Of a stretch of 64,000 bases of DNA, positions 55,822 to 64,000 are shown piece after piece. Numbering within the stretch: position 1 is the first letter of the stretch; each line of letters begins with the position of its first letter. The position numbers and the translations under genes are program-made. The DNA lies in the NCBI GenBank assembly GCA_021521415.1, contig JAIQDT010003766.1:186001-250000 (forward strand), given 5' to 3'. The notes under the pieces are model-generated. The model did not search any database, was not told where the DNA came from, and worked only from the letters and a program-made list of their open reading frames with translations. Source of the DNA: Bidens hawaiensis (lineage: Eukaryota; Streptophyta; Magnoliopsida; Asterales; Asteraceae).

Positions 55822-56360
55822 TGTTAGTGCACAGTTTTGCGTCTTGAGTCTTTGTAATTATCGTTAACGTTTTTTTTTTTATATTTAATGTAATAATTAA
55901 TTAAGTTATTCTCTAGTTCGTTAATGTAATGTCTAGTTCGCTAAGGATGTTTAGCGAACTAAGACTTAAGTTATTATCCCTCCTGATTCGTTAGGGGATG
56001 TTAACGAATCAGGGGGTGATTCGTTAAGATATTTTGTTTATTAATGTATGTAACGAAGTAGTGTCTGGTTCGCTAGGGAATGTTAGCAAACCAGACCTAT
56101 CTTCTATATATAGTGAACACTGTTCACATTTAATGTTAAGCTTTGAGAGTTAATTAACGAAACCCTGTCCAAATCCTCTCTCGATCTTCATCCTAATATT
56201 ATACAATCACTAATACATATATAGTGATAATACATAAACATATATAACACTTAATCATACGTAATTATGAGCTAGATCTATTAGTAAAGTATTAATCGAT
56301 TAGACACAGATCTGAGATCTGTTAATTGTTATTGAATTGATACTATCCGGGGTTCCAACA
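55822..56360 (+). mobile_element. Element B, 3' LTR (539 bp)
   Basis: TGTTAGTGCAC to GGGTTCCAACA, homologous to 26092-26606. It carries the inverted-motif array (55913-56095) and TATA box CTATATATAG at 56104-56112. The 5' partner is missing. Confidence 0.85.
55913..56095. repeat. Inverted-motif array in element B 3' LTR
   Basis: TAGTTCGTTA, TAGTTCGCTAAG/TTAGCGAACTA, GATTCGTTAG/TTAACGAATC, GATTCGTTAAG, GTAACGAAG and GGTTCGCTAG/TTAGCAAACC. In the last pair the inverted partner carries a compensating-looking G-C to A-T change in the flank and has lost its CG. Confidence 0.75.
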
Positions 56361-57309
56361 ATAGTACTTGGTTTCCCGGTTTTCTAATTTTTATAGTTTT
56401 GTGTATTAAAATCCTTCATTAAGTCATCAAACTTGAAACATCATGCTATATAAAATTCTGTTTTTATATATATATTGTTCAACTTTTTCATATATTAACC
56501 ATATTATATTCTATTATAGATGTCTTCAAATTAAAGAAAACGTAATTTTTGGTCAATCAACGTCTTTCAATAAGAGGGGTAATTCAAACGGTTAGTCATT
56601 TTAATATTTTTTTTAGTTACCCTTTAAATGTTTTTTAAGAATGCATTTTTTTGTAAACGTGCAGCTTCAACGTCAAGAGAAATACTTACTAGCATTTTGA
56701 ACGGTAACATTTTATTTTAAACGCGTTAATACAATATATTATATTATAATATAATTTTTATTAACTAAAATGTAGTAAATATAAATTAATATTTTATTAA
56801 CTAAAAATTAGGCACTTGTAACAGAAAATTATAAACGATTTTTATTATATTTATTATTAACTACATTATACCTTTTTGATAAACAAATTTTTAATAACAT
56901 TTAATATATGTTCACACATTTCTTTTTTCTATTTTTTTAGAAATGATACGAAACATAATTTTCAACTATCCAATCCTATTTTATTTTCTTAAAACCAATT
57001 AAAATATATGTTTTAATTAAAATGTGTATACGAATCAATTTATGTTAATTAGAGGCGCAAAGATATTTCTCCATTATTTTTTTACTTATATTTGGTTAAC
57101 TCAATTTATATTGTTTTCATACTTTGCAACAAAATTCACAAATTTAGTTGTGGCCCATATAAAAAATCAGTTTTTTGGTTTTTAAGTAAGATCATACAAA
57201 TTATTTTTTTATATTTTAATTTGAACTAAAATTTTCATAAACACATTATGCTAAATAAAATCAAAAAGACCAAAATTATTTTGACTCATAGATTGGTTCT
57301 AAAAGTCGA
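56361..57309. other. AT-rich intergenic
   Basis: Nothing coding. Probably body of the Helitron remnant that follows. Confidence 0.4.
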
Positions 57310-57710
57310 TGTACCAATAATGTTACTAAGGAATATGGATTAGAAGAACGATTTATGTGATGGAACTAGATTGCGAGTAATTAATTTGGGTAGGCGTTTT
57401 GTTGTAGTAAAAGTTATTTCAGGTACTAATACTGGTTGTCGCACTTATATAATTCGTTGTGGTCTAACACCTTCAGATAAGAAACTTTCGTTTAAATTGA
57501 AAATAAGTTAGTTTTTTCTAGTTGTAATCTGTTTTGCAATGACCATTAACAAAAGTCAAGGTCAATCTCTAGCAAGAGTTGACATATATCTCAAAGACCC
57601 GGTGTTTACACATTGACAACTCTATGTAGCTTTATCAAGAGTGAAGAGTGGTGTTAAAATTCTTATATTAAACAAGGAAGACAAAGTTACAAATAAAGAA
57701 TAAATCTGGT
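57310..57710 (+). pseudogene. Helitron helicase (Pif1-like) C-terminal remnant
   Basis: Readable blocks: NGLCDGTRL in decayed form (GLEERFM-DGTRLRVINLG), VVVKVISGTNTG, then LTPSDKKLSFKLK, CFAMTINKSQGQSLARVDIYL, and QLYVALSRVKSGVKILI. These are the last conserved motifs of Helitron Rep/helicase proteins, including the TINKSQGQS block and the final VALSRV block. Stops occur near 57510 and 57615. No Rep domain upstream. The Helitron 3' end follows 260 bases downstream, in the expected place. Confidence 0.85.
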
Positions 57711-57939
57711 TTATAAGGAAGTTTTTTTAGTAGCTTATGAATTTTACATTTTTAACTTTTGATTATGTTTTCAAAGATTGTTATTTGAATGTTGTTTGGG
57801 TTTATCTTTGTATTTCACAATCATTGGTTTTCGTACCAATATTATTTACAACTTAAAGTATGTTATCGTCCCGAATAACATAACAACTTATGTTGTCTTT
57901 TCAAATGACATATGTTTGTTCGAAAATTTCAATATTTCC

Positions 57940-57969
57940 ACCCGTGTCGTACACGAGTTAATAACCTAG
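57940..57969 (+). mobile_element. Helitron 3' terminus
   Basis: CCCGTGTCGTACACGAG forms a hairpin (CGTGT/ACACG), followed by TTAATAACCTAG and then T. Fits the hairpin plus CTAG rule and lies downstream of the helicase remnant. Confidence 0.8.
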
Positions 57970-58242
57970 TGTTATAAATATATTAATATTATGGCTATTA
58001 ACATCTAATATAGATTATAGATTAGCTTCATTCCCAAGTTTTTCTTTCCTGTAAATATCTCATTGTATCATACACCTGATTAATGAAATTTCTTCTTTTG
58101 TCCCCACATATCTGACTTTAATTCATTTGCTATTATGCTAGTTTTAAAAAAGAAAAAAACAGTAGTAACAAAAGAATAAAAAAACAAAAATATTTATTTC
58201 CTTTCCTTTCTTTTCACAAATGAACTTGGAAAGATAGCTTAA
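57970..58242. other. Short intergenic stretch
   Basis: Nothing recognised. Confidence 0.4.
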
Positions 58243-58652
58243 GGGGGTGTTTGAGATTGCTTATTTTTACCAACTTATAACTTATTAACTTTTTAAAAAG
58301 TAATAAAGTGTTTGGGATTGCTTATATTATGAGCAATGTTGTCACGACCGAACCATTCCGGTTCTATCCTGTTCGCTCGGTTCCCAGAACACCGACTGGC
58401 TCGAAATCGGTTCACCAAACCGGTTTTATTAAAAAAAATTGGAAAATTATTTTTCCGGCATTTATTAGCCAAATCTGCTCGGTCGGTCTGACCGGTTTGA
58501 CCGGTTGAACCGGTTTCCCAACCGGTTCGCTAACCGATCTGGTTATGAAAACATTGATTATAAGAACAAAAGTTTCATAAGTTACACTTTTGTAAATTAT
58601 TAACTTAATGAAAAGTTATAATGAGGTAAAATAAGGAATTCTAGACACCCCA
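58243..58652. mobile_element. PIF/Harbinger-type MITE, second copy, with nested insertion
   Basis: Same family as 6900-7077: starts GGGGGTGTTTGAGATTGC, ends GGAATTCTAGACACCCCA, with TAA on both sides (58240-58242, 58653-58655). It is longer because a 223-bp hAT-type element is inserted in its middle. Confidence 0.8.
58334..58556. mobile_element. Nested hAT-type MITE rich in ACCGGTT
   Basis: Inverted ends CAATGTT and AACATTG; flanks ATTATGAG and ATTATAAG are an 8-bp target duplication with one change. The interior has ACCGGTTT/AACCGGTT phrases in both directions. Confidence 0.7.
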
Positions 58653-58655
58653 TAA

Positions 58656-58784
58656 GACCATCACCTATGGTTGGGGGGCAACGAAGCCCCTCCACAGCGC
58701 CACGTACACATCGGGGGCATCAAAGCCACAACCAATAATGCCACGTTGTTGTTTAAAGTCCATCGGCACCCCTATATAGATATA

Positions 58785-58821
<37 letters not shown>

Positions 58822-58954
58822 GGTGTTCAGAGAAAGGCGCCCGACAACGTGAAGACCCTACCGTTCGCGCCCCACCCTCCGCGCCCTCTCACGACGGTGT
58901 TTCGCGCCCTCCGCGTCCCATTTCCGCCCTCCAACGCACCTATAGCGGATGGTC
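58656..58954. mobile_element. PIF/Harbinger-type MITE adjoining the previous one
   Basis: Ends GACCATCACCTATGG and CCTATAGCGGATGGTC are inverted repeats with a few mismatches, flanked by TAA at 58653-58655 and 58955-58957. The left TAA is shared with the neighbouring MITE. Contains a (GT)n(GA)n microsatellite and a GC-rich right half. Confidence 0.7.
58783..58822. repeat. (GT)n(GA)n microsatellite
   Basis: A run of TGTGTG changes into GAGAGA inside the MITE. Confidence 0.9.
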
Positions 58955-58971
58955 TAAACATAAATATGATT

Positions 58972-59700
58972 GGTGTCAAGTACTCTAGTAAGATTATTAT
59001 GCCACGTAGGACCAACCACCTCGATAACCTCAAAACAAAACAACACAACCCCCAACTCTTCACATGTTCTATTCTTCTTTTTAATCAGACCCGATTCACT
59101 TGATGGCTAGACCCAATTCACCAGGACGAGCAGACCGAACCATTCATTCCTCTTCATAATCAGTATGTAATGTGGGGGGGGGGGGTTGTTATTTTTATTT
59201 TTATTTTTATCTAATCTGCATTGCTTTTTAATCGGTTGATCATTTGGGTTCAATCAGTGTAAAATTAGGTTAGAAAAGTTAGTTAATTATGTGTTTTTAT
59301 GATAAATTGGCGATTATTAACGGTTTATTTGCAATAGAATGTTGTAACGTTTGTTAATTTAGTTGTAAATTATAATTGGCATTTCATCCAACAGTTTGTG
59401 TGCTTTAGTTAATAAACAAATATTTAAGTTTTGAGTTATAACAGCTAACCCTAGAAAAGGCATAATAAGTAATATGCAAGGACGCCCCCAGGGATTTAAA
59501 TACCTCGGCTGAGCTGAAATCAAAAAGCGCGTTGGCCCTAACAAGCTTTTTGAACTTTTTTTTAGTGTGGGTCCAATAGTTAATTTATCTTATCCGCATT
59601 GTTGTTTAATCAATGGATCATCTAGGGTATATCGGAAAGTGATTCTTGAGCTATGACTCGTCGTTGTAAAATAAGGTTAAAAAGTTAGTTAATTTTACAT
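58972..59700. repeat. Segmental duplication, copy 1
   Basis: Aligns with 60342-61066. Shared phrases include ACTCTAGTAAGATTATTAT, GATAACCTCAAAACAA, CCGAACCATTCATTCCTCT, AATTGGCATTTCRTC and GGGTCCAATAGTTAATTTATC. The first part looks like promoter or 5'UTR. A G-run near 59173-59186 is specific to this copy. Confidence 0.8.
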
Positions 59701-59862
59701 TAGTGACCGTTGAGGAGGGCCCCACCCTTTTTCCTCTCCACCACGCCGGCCGTTGGGACGATGGGCATCACGGCGCCTCACCACAAAGGGCGCCCCTTTG
59801 TGGTGTTCAGCGCCCAAGGGTGCCCGCCATCTACCATTTTAGCGCCCCATAGCGGGTGGTCT
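59701..59862. mobile_element. Possible GC-rich MITE related to 58656-58954
   Basis: The right end CCATAGCGGGTGGTC-TAA resembles the right end of the neighbouring MITE, and the left end GTGACCGTTGAGG is a poor inverted match. GC-rich with GGGCGCC phrases. Flanking TTA/TAA are not a proper direct repeat, so the assignment is tentative. Confidence 0.4.
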
Positions 59863-60341
59863 AATGGTTCTTAAAAAAATGAAAACCACCCCCGAAAGAA
59901 AATGCATATTGGTTTTCACACAATACAATTAATTAAAATAATATTTAATGTTAGTAACAGGTTAAGTGGCATATGGCGATTTGTTGAAAAGCACCCCACC
60001 TTTTACCCCACTTCGTGCCCATGCACACACTTTCAACGACGACACGAAACCCCCCTTCAAAGAGTATGTGACATGTGAAATACAACCCACTATACATGCT
60101 CTTAATAGTAAAAAGTACAAAACATGTCTAAAACAAGTAAAAAACATTAAAAAATATACGTTTACACCGTGTTTCTAAGTTTTATTTAAAAAGGAAAATA
60201 AATATAAGTTTATTTACTTCTTTTTTCAAAATGGAAAGATTTGAAAGGAAAAAACAGAAAACTTTTATTTTCGTTTCTTTTTTTTCATAAATGAACTCGA
60301 AAACACAACCGTAAACAAACAAACAATCAAAGAAATGATTA
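59863..60341. other. Spacer between duplicated segments
   Basis: AT-rich, no gene. Short open frames near 59966-60178 show no motif. Confidence 0.45.
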
Positions 60342-61066
60342 GGTCAGGGACTCTAGTAAGATTATTATATCACGTTGGACCAACTACCTTGATAACCTCA
60401 AAACAACACAACCCCCCAACTCGTCACGTATTCTTCTTCATCAGACCTGATTCACTCGACGGCTTGACCCGATTCACCGGGACGAGCAGTCGACCCGACC
60501 CGAACCATTCATTCCTCTGATCAAGACTCATAATCGGTATGCAATTTGGGTATATTTTTTTTAATCTAATCTGCAGTACTGTTTAATCGATTGATCATCT
60601 GGGTTCAATCGGTGTAAAATTAGGTTAGAAAAGTTAGTTAGTATTGTTGTTGTTATCATAAATTGGCGATTATTAACTGTTTATATGCAACAGAATGATG
60701 TAAAGTTTGTCAATTTAGTTGTAAATTATAATTGGCATTTCGTCGAACAGTTGGTGTGCTGTTGTTAATAATCAAATATTTCAGTTTGAGTTATAACAGC
60801 TAACCCTAGAGAAGGCATATAATTAGTAATATGAAAGGACGGCCCCGGGGATTTAAATACCTCGGCCGAGCCGAATTCAAAAAGTGCGTAGGCTATGTTC
60901 CTAATGAGGTTTTTGATTTTTAGTTTTTAAATTTAGTTTGGGTCCAATAGTTAATTTATCTAATCCGCATTGCTGTTTAATTGATTCATCATCTGGGTTA
61001 TATCGGAAAGTGATTCTTGACTCATCGGTGTACAATTAGGTTGAAACGTTAGTTAATTTTATGTTT
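60342..61066. repeat. Segmental duplication, copy 2
   Basis: Second copy of the segment at 58972-59700, in the same orientation, lying closest to the nucleotidyltransferase gene. CCGAACCATTCATTCCTCTGAT is followed by CGGTATGCAATTTGG, a possible 5'UTR exon end with GTATGC donor. Which copy is ancestral cannot be told from the window alone. Confidence 0.8.
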
Positions 61067-61827
61067 TTATGATAGATTAGTGATTATGAATTGTTTATTT
61101 GCAACAAAAGGATGTAAATGTAAAGTTTGTTAATTTATGCATCTGCAATGGTTTGGCATTATAATAAACAAGTGGTGTGTTTGTTTTAATAATTATTAAA
61201 GATATAAAGTACAAGTTATAACGGGTGAGGATCAAATGAAACAGATTTTTGTTTTATTGGTAACCTGCTTAAACGAACTCCAGTTGACCTCATGAAGCTT
61301 TTAGCCAACCCTAGATAAGGCATAATTAGTAAGCTGTCAATTGGGCAAAGAACCATAACTTTGTTTTCACTAGGACCGGTTTTGCCATTCAAAAGGGGGT
61401 TGCGGCGCAGCTTGTTGCCTGCTTACCTGCCTCTTTATTGTAACCGGATTCTTTTTATCGAAAATATTATATAACCTATTAAACATTAGAGTACGTATCT
61501 CGTAATGCCAATGTTTATACATAATTAAGCGCCTTGAATGAATAATGCTTTTATTTGACTACCGAAAATGTTTTTATATAACTACATTACCTTTTGCAAT
61601 GTTAAACTTTTTAAGGGAATGAGTTATTTTGCTCTTTAACAAGATCCATATCTCTATGTGTTGCAATAATATCATCATACTGATGTCATGTTTTGGTTAC
61701 TTACGTTTGTGCTCAATCCAATCTTTTATTACTTCAAAAATTCATAGTTTGATTGATTTGGTTTCTATTGTAGGGTTTCTCTATCACGTCATCTAGGGTT
61801 CATTTGTTAACTTTTGGAAGCACAATC
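61067..61827 (+). other. Upstream region / probable 5'UTR intron of the nucleotidyltransferase gene
   Basis: No coding sequence. A TTTCTATTGTAG acceptor-like site near 61766-61775 precedes GGTTTCTCTATCACGTCATC and then the start codon, suggesting that the coding start lies in the second exon of the transcript. Confidence 0.45.
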
Positions 61828-63598
61828 ATGGCATTGCGTGAAAAGGGTGAGTGACTGTTAACTAAAATATTTCATTTGTATACTCGTCTGCTTTAATGTA
61901 TAACAACATTATTTGGCAGACGTGTGATGATAACTTATCTGGAAAATAACATTAGTAAGATATATGCAAAATGAATTATAGTAGATAATATACGAAAAGG
62001 TGAGTAATATTTTGAGCCCTAAAAGGATATGCTGTCCTCCTTTTTGGTAACTCACTTAATGAATCGGTCACATCTTAATGAGCTATAAAATTTTTAGCAA
62101 CATTATTTTAGTTTAATATCTACATTTGAACCTTGTGATATGTAAGTTTTTATATCTTCATTAGACATTATATATTATAATGTGAAGAAGTTATTCTTTC
62201 ATTTGACCCATGTCATCTTTTTAATGTTTTTTTGTTTTTCTTTAATATTTCAGTCCTCATAACGAAAGCAGAGAAATTTGAAGTAAAGGAATTGCAGAAG
62301 ATTACAATAAACAGGGAACGGTTAAAAATACTCGACAAACTACTTAACGATGTGTATGTAATCCGTAGGCCAAACCCGGGTGAATATGAGCATCGCAAAG
62401 ATCTGATCCGAGTTTTTAATGAGATAGCAAAAGATATATATGGTACTACAATTACAATTACAGTTACGGTTATTTGTTTATTATATAATTATATATATAT
62501 TCGAGTAAATAATTTATTTTTATGTTTAAGTTATATTGTATGTGATTCAGGTAATTCTGCCAGCTGTCCTGTAGTCGAGGAGTTTGGGTCGTTTTCAATG
62601 GACCTTTTTACAACAGAAAGTGATTTAGATCTCTCAATCAACTTCAGAAATAGCCCGTTAACATTTCCGCGAGATCAGAAAATAAAAACGCTTAGAAAGT
62701 TTGCAAGAAAGTTTTATGCCCTTCAAAGTAAACTTTTATCTTTACTGTTTGTTTGTTCTTGATATTATTATAAATTTTCAATTAAGGGTGTGCATCGGTT
62801 CGGATATCTGTTTATTCGATGCGATTTATAACGGTTTTGAATTTCTTTTGTCTCTAACCGAGTACCGATCCGAATTAGGAATGTGTCTAACCGAATCAGA
62901 TTCAACCGATTAAGCCGCTTTATTCGGTTCGTTTATTCGATATATCCGTTTTAAACTGGTTATCATTCGGTTTATTCGATTGAATTCAGTTCAGTTATCC
63001 GAAAAAGCGAAATTTGTGGAACCAAAATTCGAATTCACAATTAACATAGCGTTATTTAGTATGAGTCAAAGCGGGCTAGTTTGACCCACCGACTCTTAAC
63101 TTTATCCATCATTTTAAACTTTTATCAACGTTAACGTGTTAATTATCATTAAAAAAAGATAGTATTTTAAATCTTTGAATAAACGGGTAGACTTTTGTTG
63201 ACTTTAAACCTGTTTTGATTTATCCTACTTCTTTCTAAATGTATGACTTGTTTGAGATAAAAACACAACCCAGATTGACCCGTTTTTAAATAATTAGATT
63301 GACTTATGCAAAAATAATGTACCTTTTTACCTAGAAAGTGACATTGAAATATAAAATGCATTACCATACGTTAATGTCTGATTATTATCTGTTTGTGGTC
63401 TTTTGTGGTTTAGATAAAGGTCACGTTAAAGGTGTCCAACCGATCATGGCTGCTAAGGTACCAATTGTCAAGATTACTGATACAGGAACAGGTGTTGAAT
63501 GTGACCTTTCGGTAGAAAACAGAGACGGGATTTCAAAATCTTTGATTATTCGCTTCATTACTTCAATAGATCAACGGTTTCACAAGCTAAGTTTCTTG
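61828..63598 (+). CDS. Nucleotidyltransferase (poly(A)/poly(U) polymerase-like), exons 1-4, 3' end outside window
   Basis: Four exons join in frame: 61828-61846, 62254-62442, 62551-62727 and 63414-63598, with GT...AG at every intron seen, giving 190 residues and continuing beyond the window. The protein has the non-canonical nucleotidyltransferase core: GS at residues 82-83, the metal-binding pair D94 and D96 in SDLDLS, and the third aspartate D159 in GVECDLSVENRDG. A substrate-side block AAKVPIVKITDTG precedes it. This is the Cid1/Trf4/HESO1-URT1 type fold, which adds A or U residues to RNA 3' ends; it looks closest to the less-studied plant group with DLFTTESDLDLS. The catalytic residues are intact, so the gene may be functional. 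Which RNA it modifies is unknown. Confidence 0.85.
62786..63000. repeat. Intron 3: repeat rich in TTCGGTT/TTATTCGAT
   Basis: Starts GGGTGTGCATCGGTTCGG and contains many TTCGGTT, TTATTCGAT and ACCGA phrases, similar in style to hAT-type MITEs that begin with GTGTGCA. No matching right end was identified. Confidence 0.4.
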
Positions 63599-63652
63599 GT
63601 AAGTTTACGTTTGTGCTTTAATAAAAATTGTAGAATTTTTTTTAATTAAAGA

Positions 63653-64000
63653 GAAAATTGCATAAATGGTTTCGCCATATTGCAAGTGTGGTCCCCGATT
63701 TAAAAAGTAGCAAACTTAGTCCAAACATTCGAGAGAGGGTTGCATGTTTAGCCCCCACCATTAATTTTTAGTTTATAACGGAAAAGTGATGTCATGCAAC
63801 ATTCATGTGAGGGTAATCGTGTCTTTTCAAATTTGGAACGCCAATAAAATACTCTTTTCAAAACTCCTAACGTCGACTTCAACACCTTTCGATCACTGCA
63901 AAATCGAAGGTGATGAAGTCAGCGTTAGGAATAGTTAGTAAGAATATTTTTACTAGGGTTCCAAATTTGAAAGACAATTTTCCTCACATGAATGGCACAT
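63653..64000. mobile_element. Foldback (long inverted repeat) element in intron 4, right end outside window
   Basis: The left arm beginning ACATTCATGTGAGGGTAAT at about 63799 and continuing through TTTCAAATTTGGAACGCC, CTCCTAACGTCGACTTCA to TTTCGATCACTGC reappears inverted from about 63895 to the window end (GCAAAATCGAAGGTGATGA ... TTCCAAATTTGAAAGACAAT ... CTCACATGAATG). The arms are about 100 bases each with almost no loop. The preceding part (AATTGCATAAATGGTTTCGCC, GTGGTCCCCGA) looks like the outer end of a Mutator-like MITE. Confidence 0.65.

Overview
The window is plant nuclear DNA dominated by transposable elements, with one recognisable host gene at the right edge. Intron/exon structure, TG...CA LTR retrotransposons, PIF/Harbinger and hAT MITEs, Helitron ends and a tRNA-derived SINE all point to a eudicot. 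The Maximus/SIRE-like copia elements carry a large extra ORF downstream of pol of a kind I associate with Asteraceae (Artemisia/Tanacetum/Lactuca type), so Asteraceae is the best guess. That placement is inference.

Layout. 1-332: edge of a minus-strand LTR element with a short LTR and an initiator-Met type PBS. 981-3570: decayed Ty3 fragments (a chromovirus-like integrase, then an Athila-like gag). 3628-4607: a PIF/Harbinger-type MITE filled with CCA repeats. 4668-7372: a decayed minus-strand copia element (E) with an inserted 340-bp block and a MITE. 9532-9966: a gag-like exon. 10808-12520: a MITE, a Helitron end and a SINE. 12993-26606: copia element A (gag, pol without protease, a long conserved noncoding block, accessory ORF, 3' LTR). 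26607-29928: Helitron end, hAT MITE and an LTR-like block. 29929-36880: minus-strand copia element C without its 5' LTR. 36885-56360: element B, a sister of A, split by D. 44475-50429: D, a young minus-strand LTR element with matching 463-bp LTRs and a 5-bp target duplication; its only ORF (946 codons, intact) is a paralogue of the A/B accessory ORF. 57310-57969: Helitron helicase remnant and terminus. 58243-58954: nested MITEs. 58972-61080: tandem segmental duplication. 61828-63598: first four exons of a nucleotidyltransferase gene that continues past the window, with a foldback element in its last visible intron.

The most interesting content is the A/B/D family. All three encode an accessory protein with the same layout: a conserved N-terminal domain, NLS-like basic clusters, a low-complexity linker (proline-rich in A/B), a coiled coil and a conserved C-terminal domain. 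All three also carry dense inverted short motifs just upstream of the LTR TATA box and again in front of the accessory ORF. The motif differs between families: TTCGYTA/TARCGAA in A and B, TTCGCCT/AGGCGAA in D. D has dropped gag and pol but kept this protein, the motif arrays and a conserved twin-repeat noncoding block. My hypothesis is a family-specific protein-cis-motif pair, perhaps a regulator or anti-silencing factor analogous to VANC of VANDAL transposons, rather than the envelope-like protein usually assumed for SIRE elements. The layout is seen in the sequence; the function is inference.
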